This document shows, piece by piece, positions 12,901 through 20,775 of a stretch of 28,902 bases of DNA. Position numbers and translations under genes: made by a program. Within the stretch, counting starts at the first letter, position 1; every line of letters begins with the position of its first letter. Location of the stretch: assembly GCA_020650975.1 (NCBI GenBank), contig JAIPMN010001215.1:1-28902 (forward strand), written 5' to 3'. The DNA is from Apostichopus californicus (taxonomy: Eukaryota > Echinodermata > Holothuroidea > Aspidochirotida > Stichopodidae). The notes beneath the pieces were generated by a model, which worked only from the letters and a program-made list of their open reading frames with translations, was not told the origin of the DNA and made no database searches.

Positions 12901-15900
12901 ATCTCTGTGTCTCACAACCTAGTTCAGAGTAATAGTTAACATTTCTGGCCTTCATTCTAATGCAATGAATAAGAGACTTAGAAAACAAAGCTGTTCAGGA
13001 TTACCCTTAGACTTAAGGCATTAACCCCATTAATTTTATTGCCAAAGGCAAAATAAATCTATGCCATGGTTATAGCATGTGTGTGTGTGTGTGTGTTAGT
13101 CACAAATTACATGGAGGTTGATATTCATATTTGTTATGGGGAACCACAACTATTTTTATTGTGGAGGTCAAAGGTTACAAGAGGACAAAGACTGAACATC
13201 TTGTAAGCACAACTTACTCAAATTCCACAGATTTCTTCATGTGCTATTTTAGCTGGTTCTATATGCAACAGTTATGAAGGTTTGAAACTGAATACATGCT
13301 AAATGTTTCAGGCAGATTACACAAACTGAAAACATTTATGACCTTCTTTATCAACACAATATACTGATATATATGTATTAGATAAAGGCTTTTAGTGCAT
13401 GGAAAACTTGAAACAAGTTCAAATGCCAGGCTGAAGTTTGTTGCAACGACTCTCAGTGGGAGTTAACAGTGTAAAGTTTTTATTCTTTTTCACATGTTAT
13501 ACATATGAAGTTTCCATGTACTAATTGATTTAATATATAGCACTAGTTTTCAAGAAAAAGCAAAACATTTGAACATTTTCTATAGCCTGTACAGGCTATT
13601 TTATAATAATTCAAACTTTAATCATTACGCAATCTTTGGGTATTTGATTTTACTGAGTCATAAAATGTGATGTCCATTTATCACTGTCCAATTAAAAGGT
13701 TTGTCGATCTTCTATGAAGTTTTTCTCTCTATTAGGAGTGTTTCATTTCATACTCTGACAGCAGGAAACTAACAGGAGACAATATGTTGAAGACAATGCT
13801 GTTGCCATCCAAAGGTCACAGGTTTATCTCACAAGAAGGTGAAAAAGGCGGTTCACATTTATTAGCAAAAGCAACAGTGTACTACAAAACTTTCTCCATA
13901 AAGCAACTTTACACAAACTAGACTGCAGACACATCTTTTTAAAAATTTTTTTTGAGAATTCCGCATGTTTACTATTTATTTCATACAAGCAATCAATCTA
14001 CTTATGGCACTGCAAATCATGTTGAAACTAACAGTATTAAACTCATTCTGCACGTTTTTCGTATTCTTAATGATCAATCTCCGAGTTATATGTCTGATTT
14101 GGTGAAACGCTACACGCCAGCTAGGGCATTACGGTCCCAAAGTCATCTTTCTCTAATCATTCCTCATACTAACAAAGTCACATATGGAGATTGTTCTTTC
14201 AGTGCAGCAGGTCCTAAACTCTGGAATTCTCTTCCTCATCACTTGAGAAATATCACATCTATTGACACTTTTATGAAGCATTTGAAAACTTATCTTTTTA
14301 GGCTAGTAGGCGAGTATGGACATTAATCTTATTCACATTACATTGTTTCATTCACTTTACTGTGCCCATATTTATGTATATTTATATTTGTATGTTCTTT
14401 ATTGTGGTTTATTACCCTGTCTTATATCATGTTTTACTTTTACTGCTGTTGTTATTACTTTTAGGTTTTCTTAAGTTTGGTAATTTTATATTCCAGGTTT
14501 TGGTTCTTTTGTACAGTGCTCTTGAGCATGTTTACTTTTACTGCTGTTTTTATTACATTTAGGTTTTCTTAAGTTTGGTAATTTTATATTCCAGGTTTTG
14601 GTTCTTTTGTACAGTGCTCTTGAGCATGTTTTATTTCATGATAACAGCACTTTAATATATGGTATTTATAACAGTATCCTTGTGCCCTGTAGCCAAATGT
14701 AAGTATAGCAGATGATGAAGGGCATTTTGTAGTTAGTGTAGGCTGCTTTTAGGGTACTACTGAGGGCTAACCAATGAAGCAACAAATTGCTTCAGAGAGA
14801 ATCTCTTTCGTTGGATATTCAAATCACTGACACTTCCCTGACTAAATGTACCCTATTTTGTCAGGCTGAACCCTCTATTACTCCAGGAAGTGGATCACAG
14901 TACATGATCTATGATGTCATCACCGTACATGATTAATTACTTTCTTATTACAATCTTCATGCTGATCCATCCCTGAAATGTGATATACTTGGGATGTTTC
15001 CATAGCTGTCAAAGTTCTCTGTATTCTGCTGTTGGCACAAGCATTTACAAACTATCATCAGATTTTAAAAATCCCATTTTCCTCATACAAAATGCTATCA
15101 GTTTTTTTATTTCAATTTACAAATGTGAAAATTCTAACAATTGTTTCAAGCAATCCACCTCACCCACCAGATTATCTCCAACAAAAGTCTTATGTAGTAT
15201 AAGATACCAGAAACAAACCTAATTCAAACACTTTCTCTCTCCATAATTCATCATGTGAAGCAATATATTTCCATCTCTTGCAAACTAGTCTAGCAGACAT
15301 CAAATCGTCAACTGACAGAGATGAGAGCACATAGAGTAACAGCTTGTCCGAGAGACTATTTATGTTGTTACATTCTTCTAACCTGTAATGAAAAAAGGAG
15401 ATGATAGCACAATGAGTAACAGGTTGTCTTAGAAAAATATATTTATGTTGCTACATTCTTCTAACCTGTAATGAAAAAAATGTCACTTCATGTAATGAAA
15501 CACAATGTAACTGCATCAACTTTTCTGTACAAGTCAGTCCAAAACAGAAACATTTTTACAATAAATGTAGACAAATTTGGTAAAACAAGTAACTTTAAAC
15601 TACATACAGTATCAGACAACAACAAAAAACAAGCCTCTTACAAGCAAGTGAAGATCATTACATGGGGTCTTTCATGACCTATGACCTACCTGAATAAATC
15701 ATGTCAAAGATTGGCACTTGATAATCAAACTTCCTTGGGAAAGTTTTGGTGCCATTTACAAAGGTCTGATGTTCCTAGGATAAATCCAAAGTTCTAATTC
15801 CTCCCAAGCAACAGATATGGATGTTGTTCCTTTTGAAAACCAGTGACCTCATGAATACCAGTCCAGTGCTCTATCAAAACAGTGGGTGTGTATGTGTTCT

Positions 15901-18640
15901 TGTAAGCACATAAGTGGTACCCAGTATCAAATTAATGTGAGGTGCACTTTTGGAGATATCACATTTACAATGTTTTAGACTTTAACCTCTATCTACCTCC
16001 ATGACCTTTACTCTGATCACAAAATTTGTGGCATAAGTATGGTAGGATTCAATTTTTGCTTCCTACTTTGTAATTCACCATAAGTACTATTATAATCAGT
16101 TTTTGTTAGTTTCCAAGTCTTACCTCTTGGTCAAACATTTTGAAAAGAACTTCAAAAGGTCCTGATCACATAGCTTCAATAATCCAACCAAAAATTCAGT
16201 CTTCTCATGGTCTTCAATTGTATTCATCCACTGTAAACAAACATAAAGCCAACAGGCTTGGTGGCTACAGAAAATATATGCAATATTTATAGGAGAACAT
16301 TTAAAATTGCAACAAGATTTCAAATTGTTGTCATTGTTGACAGCAAGGTTCTTGCAACAATGTGGACTTACACTTAACTGTTTACCTTAAAGGACCTTTG
16401 ACCTCTGTAAAAAGCAACACGTTTCTGATAATCACTTTTTAAGGTTGACACATCTAAATGTGAAGTTCATCCAAGCTTCTGTAGTTGTATATGGCACAAA
16501 TGACTATTAACCTCCACACAAAACCCATAGGGTCCTTGTAATTCATAAGGTTGATCTACATACAACATATGAAGATCATTTAAGCATTACATTTTTTGCT
16601 ATTGTTTTCAAGGTTTTGAGCTCTGCCAACCTCAAATGAACCATGGAAACCACAAAATGTAGATTCTGGTGCAAACTATGGCCAAATGTCAAGTGTAACT
16701 AGCACTTGCTTTCAGAGTTACTACGTATACAAGCAAGGCATTGCAAACACATGCACGTACATGTTTAAACATAGTCACCATCGCATAGATTCATTTTGGC
16801 TTTGACAAGGAATAAAGAACTTAGCATTGGAAATTACTCATGAGGGATTTGGCAGTGAGTAAACAAAACAACATAATCACTCACAGGACAGGTTCAGAGA
16901 AAAAGAAAAACATGGTGATAATATAAAACTCTGTTTTGTAATTCTTCTGAGTAAAATGCATTGCAACAGCATGGTTTGCAAATCACAGTGCAGATTGCCT
17001 GCAGTGTGAGGGTGTATCTTTATAAGTATTACAAATACCTGCCATACAGTTGCTAGCTGGTCCTTAAAATGCTGCTTCAAAGTCACTCTATTTGCTGGGA
17101 AAAGGGTGGGCTTCATGGCTCTGCTCTCTCTGCTCCACATTCTAGATGGTTTATAGATATCTTGCACTGCAACTGGAATCCCTCCAATCTGACAGAGATC
17201 CTTTACCTTGCCTGTACGTAATGCCCTGTGATATGGACCTGATAAAAAGAGATCAAATAATCATCATTCCCTATATATCAAGTTGAAGACTTCTTTGATT
17301 ATCAAATGCATATGATTTCCTATTTTCTCAAATGATTTAGGTAGCGTACTCCAATTAGAGTCAATATCATTATGTTCGTTTATTCTCCCTCAGGAAATGA
17401 GTATTATGCATAATTAAGGAAAATGGGGAAAGAACCCACCTTTGACTTGAATGTAAAACTTACTCAAATACAGTTTACTTCACCTATGATATCGCACTCA
17501 CACTTTACTTACCCCACACTAATACAGTGGTGTAATGCAAAAAGTTCAATTGGATTAACCAAATACTGTTAAGGATTTTTTAAGGTAACAAATAAAGACA
17601 GCAAGCATACCTAGTTTTTCCAACTTTTCTGCAGAAAAGAAATCTTGGGTAGATGCTGTCAAAGAGCTGCCTCTGGTTCTGTGTTTGTGACTGCTAACTT
17701 CACTCTTGGCTGATGATGACTTTGAAGTTGCACATGACACATTCATTTGATGATTAAGACACCATGTGAATGTAGCGATTCTCCTGGACGACAGCTGCTG
17801 CAACAATGCATTTGCAGGGGGCCTATCAATACTACTAACTGCAGAGAATTTTGCTATGTCAGAATTATTGTCAGGAGGAAAGGTGCCACACCTTTCATGA
17901 CATGAATGCCTTTCTGAAATTTGCTTTCTTTGGACAGAGCTTTTTCCACTTTTGTTGTTGTCACTTGTTAATTCTGAATTTGAACTGATCTCCATTAATG
18001 GAGGTAAAACTGCTCTTGATTGAGTACCAAGCAAGATAGTGTTGTCTAGATTATTTCTTAAATATGAATTTTGGGAAGATATATATGGTAATTTATTCTC
18101 TATTGCTATAGACGAACAAGAGAAAGTATGGACTGCTTCACTGTGAACGCGATGATCTACCGTTCTTAAAGATGGTGTATTAATATCTTCACATTCCTCT
18201 CCCTTTTTGAAGCCTTCATTTGACCTGAAAGTGCAGTGTGAACTGATAGTTGTACTTGCCATTTTCTGAAGAACTGATTGAATCACACCTTCAATGTATG
18301 TGTGAACAAACTTGTCCATCCCAGATTCACTCAATTTATCATCTGTATCTTCAAATGATGCAGGAAGAGCATGTTTAACTTCATTGCCCAGAAATCCTAA
18401 GTTCCTTTTGAAAATAAGTCTTGTTGGATACTGACCACAAAGAGATGTTGCAAAGTCTCGATGAAAGACAGGTTCTAAGGCTGTTGCTAAATATTCCAAC
18501 TGTGTCCGGCAGCAACGTTCAGTAGCACCACAAAGTAAATGTTGTCTTTGCCATGGCATCCAAGACTCAAACCAACCACAGATACTTTTATACATTTGCC
18601 TGTGATAAAGGGAGTCATTTTTAGAATTGTGTGACATCAT
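3857..18640 (-). CDS. F-box/WD40-repeat protein (SCF substrate receptor type), 12 exons, 3' incomplete
   Basis: Assembled from splice sites: exons 18640-17611, 17238-17039, 16230-16124, 15733-15690, 15377-15219, 12618-12469, 11336-11250, 9830-9768, 8970-8868, 7750-7630, 4859-4764 and 3985-3857. Lengths sum to 2289 nt, exactly 763 codons, with matching phases (1,0,2,1,1,1,1,1,2,0,0). The product has a D-domain-like segment (about residues 23-67), a Ser-rich linker to about 340, a helical segment (411-446), an F-box (about 468-507), a charged linker (590-715) and one WD40 repeat (721-763). F-box/WD40 proteins (beta-TrCP, FBXW7, FBXW10) bind Skp1 through the F-box and substrate through the propeller; that role is inferred for this gene. 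Further WD40 exons must lie left of the window. The orthologue is uncertain (FBXW10-like is one option), so no symbol is given. Confidence 0.9.
4764..4859 (-). CDS. F-box/WD40 gene, coding exon 11
   Basis: 96 nt, phase 0 at both ends, acceptor TTTTCTTAACCAG|AGT and donor TTACAG|GTAACG. Encodes SAGSSRRVQESS and then PKRIDGIKPIKRVRRLQ. The last residues form the edge strand leading into the first WD40 repeat, since exon 12 begins with GH. Confidence 0.88.
4860..5183. other. Intron 10 sequence without features
   Basis: AT-rich intron between exon 11 and the Gypsy relic. No element end or exon signal seen. Confidence 0.5.
5184..5640 (+). pseudogene. Ty3/Gypsy-type gag relic
   Basis: A leader-like TGGCGACAAGGATT at 5184 resembles the primer-binding-site junction of Gypsy-class LTR retrotransposons. 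An ATG at 5250 opens a gag-like reading (ALFGKLDEF) that stops after 15 codons. Further gag-like segments continue in shifted frames, e.g. EYIEHFFAANNIADETKKRS (about 5308-5367), and then a part encoding a nucleocapsid-proximal region to about 5640. It is broken by stops and frameshifts, lacks pol, and no paired LTR is visible. It lies antisense to the host gene inside intron 10. Confidence 0.75.
5641..6807. other. Intron 10 sequence without features
   Basis: No exon with matching phase and no recognisable element. The plus frame at 6678-6860 has no splice or coding support and overlaps the start of the satellite block. Confidence 0.45.
6808..7376 (-). repeat. Satellite-family block, about four 141-bp monomers
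   Basis: Four diverged monomers each carry GTTTACAAGG or GTGCCTACAAGG, TTTGACCTC, a TGACCTTTGACCT-like pair, GGTTCTTGT and GGGAAGCCA. The same order is seen, inverted, at 27586-28150. It lies inside intron 10, with its AGGTCA-bearing strand on the sense strand of the host gene. Confidence 0.85.
7630..7750 (-). CDS. F-box/WD40 gene, coding exon 10
   Basis: 121 nt between acceptor CTCTTTCCCTCAG|C and donor CTCTTG|GTAGGT, phase 2 in and 0 out. Encodes a basic linker (SKEEGRGAVGRRAMRRQDM) ending in GQAQDLL. It is visibly more GC-rich than its flanks. The 101-codon frame on the plus strand at 7600-7905 is its antisense shadow. Confidence 0.85.
7751..8867. other. Intron 9 sequence, with a 13-G run
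   Basis: No exon or element seen. A GGGG-TT-G13 tract lies at about 8110-8128; the two overlapping ORFs on opposite strands at 8004-8295 read through it and are not supported. Confidence 0.5.
8868..8970 (-). CDS. F-box/WD40 gene, coding exon 9
   Basis: 103 nt between acceptor TTTTTTCATTCATTAG|TT and donor GATGAAGG|GTATAT, phase 1 in and phase 2 out. Encodes ELPVTFMATTQSQIDAITGK followed by an acidic stretch ending in TPQDE. An internal GTAAAG could act as an earlier donor but would break the phase with exon 10. Confidence 0.83.
9644..9765. repeat. 61-bp tandem duplication next to exon 8 donor
   Basis: The sequence CAGGTAGCACATTTATAG ... AATAACCCACC at 9644-9704 is repeated at 9705-9765 with about three differences. 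The right copy ends 3 nt from the exon 8 boundary (9768) and so includes most of the donor-proximal intron. Two minus-strand ORFs here (9480-9852) are artefacts of the repeat joined to exon 8. Confidence 0.93.
9768..9830 (-). CDS. F-box/WD40 gene, coding exon 8 (Ser/Pro acidic linker)
   Basis: 63 nt with a strong acceptor (GCTTTCACTCCAG|AC) and a weaker donor (CCAGTG|GTGTTG). Phase 1 in and out. Encodes SSSSDSPPPQDEQKAERTAS, a low-complexity linker. A 61-bp tandem duplication begins 3 nt inside the following intron. Confidence 0.82.
9831..11249. other. Intron 7 sequence without features
   Basis: A minus frame at 10679-10894 includes a charged peptide near a plausible acceptor (CTGTACAG at about 10844), but it does not fit the phase between exons 7 and 8 and has no donor, so it is left as intron. 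Confidence 0.45.
11250..11336 (-). CDS. F-box/WD40 gene, coding exon 7
   Basis: 87 nt between acceptor TTTTTCTTATAG|TTAAAG and donor GATGAAG|GTTAGT, phase 1 in and out. Encodes a charged helical peptide (VKDELRNYCEHRVKEFLERI) ending in LDVDE. Confidence 0.88.
11337..12468. other. Intron 6 sequence without features
   Basis: AT-rich with no recognisable element or phase-compatible exon. Confidence 0.45.
12469..12618 (-). CDS. F-box/WD40 gene, coding exon 6
   Basis: 150 nt between acceptor TTTTGTAG|GATTG and donor CACAAG|GTTAGT, phase 1 in and out. Encodes LMEGILDLDDMLLDCMKN and then DWRAAYCEMLTVI. A W-x-x-A-Y motif shortly after the F-box is usual in F-box/WD40 proteins, where it links F-box and propeller. 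The preceding intron is 2.6 kb and houses a LINE fragment. Confidence 0.9.
13077..13096. repeat. (GT)n microsatellite
   Basis: About nine to ten GT units in intron 5. Confidence 0.9.
13125..13215 (+). repeat. Single diverged satellite-family monomer
   Basis: Carries GGGGAACCAC, TTTTATTGTGGAGGTCAAAGG and CTTGTAAGCAC in the same order as the right-hand array, and reads on plus, opposite to the other intronic copies. Confidence 0.6.
13165..13177 (+). promoter_or_regulatory. DR1-like nuclear-receptor motif in satellite monomer
   Basis: AGGTCAAAGGTTA: two AGGTCA-type half-sites in direct repeat with a 1-bp spacer, one mismatch. Matches the consensus bound by RXR/HNF4/COUP-TF-type receptors. Function is not shown by sequence alone. 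Confidence 0.3.
14000..14670 (+). mobile_element. 5'-truncated LINE (CR1/L2-like), C-terminus and 3' UTR
   Basis: From about 14030 to 14326 the frame encodes the far C-terminus of a non-LTR retrotransposon polyprotein: a segment HVFRILNDQSPSYMSDLVKR, then RALRSQS, TYGDCSFSAAGPKLWNSLP and a final FMKHLKTYLF, the usual post-RT pattern of CR1/L2-type elements. RT catalytic motifs are missing because of 5' truncation, typical of LINE insertion. The 3' UTR contains its own duplication. It sits antisense in intron 5 of the F-box/WD40 gene. The exact 3' end is uncertain. Confidence 0.85.
14432..14628 (+). repeat. 98-bp tandem duplication in the LINE 3' UTR
   Basis: TTTTACTGCTG ... TACAGTGCTCTTGAGCATG at 14432-14529 recurs at 14530-14628 with about three differences (offset 98 bp). 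Confidence 0.93.
14671..15218. other. Intron 5 sequence without features
   Basis: The plus frame at 14980-15222 overlaps exon 5 antisense and is not supported. Nothing else recognised. Confidence 0.45.
15219..15377 (-). CDS. F-box/WD40 gene, coding exon 5 (F-box)
   Basis: 159 nt, phase 1 in and out. Encodes an F-box: SLSDKLLLYVLSSLS, then DDLMSARLVCKRWKYIA and DELWREK, with the spacing and the L-P/S-x-x-L-L, V-C-K-x-W and L-W-x-x-x features seen in FBXW7 and beta-TrCP. This segment would contact Skp1. The acceptor used is TTAG|AAGAATG; an overlapping CAG acceptor 5 nt upstream gives a stop codon in phase 1. The donor is GAATTAG|GTTTGT. Confidence 0.93.
15318..15480 (-). repeat. Tandem duplication of the 5' end and acceptor of the F-box exon
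   Basis: 15318-15397 (first 60 nt of exon 5 plus its acceptor and pyrimidine tract) is duplicated at 15398-15480, offset 80-83 bp. The upstream copy keeps the acceptor string CATTACAGGTTAG|AAGAATGTA intact but has diverged in its coding part and hits TAA after about ten codons. Confidence 0.9.
15690..15733 (-). CDS. F-box/WD40 gene, coding exon 4 (short form)
   Basis: 44 nt from acceptor TTTCCCAAG|GAAG to donor ATTCAG|GTAGGT. Phase 2 in, phase 1 out; encodes KFDYQVPIFDMIYS. A longer version from the TAG acceptor at 15775-15776 (exon start 15774) is open in the same frame for 28 codons, but joined to exon 3 it shifts frame and meets TAA six codons later. Only the inner AAG acceptor keeps the frame with exon 3, so I chose it; an unseen microexon is the alternative. 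Confidence 0.65.
15935..16020 (-). repeat. Diverged satellite-family fragment
   Basis: Contains GGAGATATCACATTTACAATG, a TTTAACCTCTATCTACCTCC stretch and CATGACCTTTACTCTG in the family order. Lies in intron 3. Confidence 0.55.
16124..16230 (-). CDS. F-box/WD40 gene, coding exon 3 (second D-domain-like helix)
   Basis: 107 nt between acceptor TTTGTTTACAG|TGG and donor CCAAGAG|GTAAGA. Phase 0 in, phase 2 out. The peptide contains EKTEFLVGLLKLCDQDLL, an amphipathic helical pattern like the segment immediately before the F-box in FBXW proteins, so the protein carries two such segments about 350 residues apart. Confidence 0.9.
16350..16660 (-). repeat. Diverged satellite-family block
   Basis: About two monomers with GGACCTTTGACCTCTG at about 16390, GGGTCCTTGTA, and TCAAGGTTTTGAGCTCTGCC. 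It lies in intron 2, the AGGTCA strand being sense to the host gene. Confidence 0.65.
17039..17238 (-). CDS. F-box/WD40 gene, coding exon 2
   Basis: 200 nt between acceptor TTTTTATCAG|GTCC and donor GGCAG|GTATTTG. Enters in phase 1 (a split Gly codon with exon 1) and leaves in phase 0. Encodes PYHRALRTGKVKDLC at its start and HFKDQLATVWQ at its end, a mixed basic segment of about 66 residues. The open frame continuing past the donor to 16877 is intronic read-through. Confidence 0.88.
17239..17610. other. Intron 1 of the F-box/WD40 gene
   Basis: 372 bp, AT-rich, with no internal feature seen. Confidence 0.7.
17611..18640 (-). CDS. F-box/WD40 gene, coding exon 1
   Basis: Encodes residues 1-343 plus one base. 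The start is a tandem ATG-ATG at 18640 with an in-frame TGA just upstream, so the frame cannot extend further unless spliced. Residues 23-67 (W-F-E-S-W ... L-E-P-V-F-H-R-D-F) match the pattern of the dimerisation D domain that precedes the F-box in beta-TrCP and FBXW7. The rest is a Ser/Thr/Asn-rich, probably disordered linker ending in FSAEKLEKLG. The donor is CTAG|GTATGC. The frame reads on 56 nt past the donor by chance. Two alternatives exist for the 5' end: a noncoding exon with donor AACAG|GTCAGT (ending 18744) joined to an acceptor at 18653, or an acceptor inside the ORF (CTTTATCACAG|GC, exon from 18599), which would need an upstream coding exon ending in phase 2. Confidence 0.88.
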
Positions 18641-19189
18641 GTTTCATGAAAGCTGCAGAATAATTATGTTATCTCGGATTCCTTCCCTCACAGGTAAGTT
18701 AGTCATTTCTCTGCAAGCTTCTTATCCCTTGAATCAAACTGACCTGTTAGACAACTGAAATAGATTAAAAAAACACACAATTATGTTTTCATCTGAGAAC
18801 AATATTTTTTTCTCCTTACATTGAAACACAAAACACGAATCAACAAGGATTCCTGTAGTTATGCCAACTACTCAAGTTTAGTTTAGAATGATTACATGCA
18901 CCAGTGCATCTAGACCACATGTTACCCATTCTTGTAACAAGCCTTAGTCACTGACTTGTTCTCGAGCCACACATTCTATTGACTTCACTTGATTGAATTG
19001 ATAACCCAAATGATTGATTTCACTTGAGTCAGAAACCTGAAATGACTTGACTAGGACTTGAGCATCACTTCACTCAAGTCAGACAAAGAGTCTAGTCAAA
19101 GCAAGTCCAAAGAAAGGTATGGAGTCTTCTTTGAAGGAAACCAGGGAATTCAGTGCCACAACATAATACATACTCAGCAATAGAAATAC
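18641..19189. other. 5' flank of the F-box/WD40 gene
   Basis: May hold a noncoding first exon ending at 18744. No TATA box or CpG-rich promoter is evident. The part at 18950-19105 is rich in ACTTGA/TCAAGT words and looks like a decayed simple repeat. Confidence 0.45.
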
Positions 19190-19500
19190 TACGGTGCTGT
19201 GGCCGTTTGGATAAAGGTGGTGGAATTTGAAGCAAAGAGGCTTTGCAGCTGGGAGGTTCTGGGTTCGATTCCCGGCCGGGTCATAGTAAGGTGAGTTTTT
19301 CATCCAAGAGCAAATTACGGTTTTCCCATCTGCAATGACTTTCTAAATTGAAAAGATTCCAACTTTGAATTAAAATGTTGAATTGGAAGCCACCTGACGT
19401 GTAAGTTGTAATCCATAAGCCCTTGCAGGCTTCTCCCACATTATTAATGAAAGTATAATATCTGTTGCTTATTATTATATTATTATGATTATTATGAAAA
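19190..19500 (+). mobile_element. tRNA-derived SINE (tRNA-Leu-like head)
   Basis: Pol III A box TGGCCGTTTGG at 19200-19210 and consensus B box GGTTCGATTCC at 19262-19272, about 50 bp apart, a spacing that leaves room for a long variable arm as in tRNA-Leu or tRNA-Ser. A body with CATCCAAGAGCAAATTACGG follows and the element finishes in a (TTA)n tail at about 19468-19496. It is unrelated in body to the SINE at 2613-2857. Confidence 0.85.
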
Positions 19501-19560
19501 TACTTTATTGGTCCCAAACAACCACAAATACTATTATAACACCACAAAGTAACATATCTA
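19497..19560 (-). mobile_element. LINE 3' end fragment (CR1/L2-type tail)
   Basis: On the minus strand GTTTGGGACCAATAAAGTA is followed by an (ATAATAATC)n tail. This matches the 3' terminus TTTGGGATCAATAAAGTTTT of the LINE at 23221. Its tail runs into the SINE tail, so the two elements meet tail to tail. Confidence 0.65.
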
Positions 19561-19974
19561 GTGGTTTTAGATATGACACTGACATCTAGGAGACGCTTAC
19601 TCTCTAAAGAAATACTTGTACTATGTTCAGATGGTTTGCATATGGCAAAGGGAAGCTGGGCCTAACTTTGTGCTCAATAGCCCAGTAAATGATTGAGGTA
19701 GACAATCAATATGTTGTATATGGTAGATGATCATTTATTTTAGTCATCCAGTAGCTAATGTTGCATCTGCGTATTAATAAAGACAAGACCTAGTTGAAGC
19801 TTGTTCCATTTGTTTTAAGGTTATCAGCAGTATCGGTAAGATGTACAGTTTTCCACTCTTTAGGGTGGATCAAAATAAATGTTGAATAAGTGTGAGATAA
19901 CAAAAAGCCAATAACTTAATTTACTGCTTAATATTTTTGTTTTAGTACAAAATATATGTTTAGTGTCAACATTT
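19561..19974. other. Unassigned sequence between element fragments
   Basis: AT-rich. No gene or clear element termini seen. Confidence 0.4.
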
Positions 19975-20470
19975 ATTTAAGAATTATTACTATTACATAT
20001 TATTATTACTATGTATTTGATAGAGCGCTTGACAAAAGATCACAGCGCTTTACACAAACTAAACTTAACTACACAATAAAACAACCACCAACCCTAAACA
20101 CAATAAAAAAATACCAACATTACTGCGTAGTAAATAAATATGTTTTCATAAGACCATTGAAGACCGAGACGGAAACCGCCACTCGAATAGCCACATGCAG
20201 CTGGTTCCAGAGGCGGGGACCAATAACTTGAAAGATTTATCACCAGTTTTACGCTTTGAGCATGGAATCATGAGTCTGGTGGTATCAGACGAGGAGCGGA
20301 GTCTACGTCTCAAACAATCAACATTACTTAGAGGAGCATTATACAAAGAAAGAAAATCAATCAGATAGCTGGGAGCCTCACCATGCAGAGATTTAAAACA
20401 GACAAAAGGATTTTGTACCTTATCCTGTCCTTAACTGGCAGCCAGTGTAGAGTACACAGAAGCTGGGTAG
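19975..20470 (-). mobile_element. 5'-truncated LINE fragment, degenerate RT C-terminus
   Basis: Minus-strand frames encode pieces of a non-LTR retrotransposon C-terminus: a LYTGCQLRTG-like start near 20450 (cf. the common L-H-W-L-P motif), and then LRRRLRSSSDTTRLMIPCSK and TGDKSF in the frame at 20146-20346. Frameshifts separate the blocks. The 3' UTR ends in a GCGCTGTGATC ... AGCGCTCTATCAAATACA hairpin-like pair followed by (TAATAATA)n, a terminus common in invertebrate and fish LINEs. It abuts the Gypsy relic to its right. Confidence 0.75.
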
Positions 20471-20766
20471 AGCGCCGATCACGTCCTCAAGAAAACACCA
20501 AATGCGCAGCTTCATTTTGAAGGAGCTGAAATCGCCTAAGATCACGCCTAAGATCAAGTAATGTAAGAAATCACAACCCAGAATAGGTGACTCAATTTGC
20601 ACAATGACGAATATCCAGCGGAATGTGCGTATAAGGCCTAAACCAATAGTAATGGAGCGCATAGCATATATGTTTTAATAACTGAGTTATTACATGCCTG
20701 TTAAGTGAAAGGAATCCTGGTGTTCTTATGATCTTTGCACTGAGGGGGTGAAGCACTAACTTTAGC

Positions 20767-20775
20767 GCCGGTATC
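20767..20775 (-). other. Protease active-site triplet (DTG) of the Gypsy relic
   Basis: Codons for D-T-G inside LKFFIDTGAKVSASPP, the catalytic signature of retrotransposon aspartic proteases. Confidence 0.85.

Noticed and set aside
16877-17167. 96-codon minus ORF as an independent gene
   Set aside because: Its first part is exon 2; the rest is intron read-through past the donor at 17038.
19195-19285. Functional tRNA-Leu gene on plus
   Set aside because: Same reasoning: SINE body and (TTA)n tail follow, and pairing of the stems is poor.
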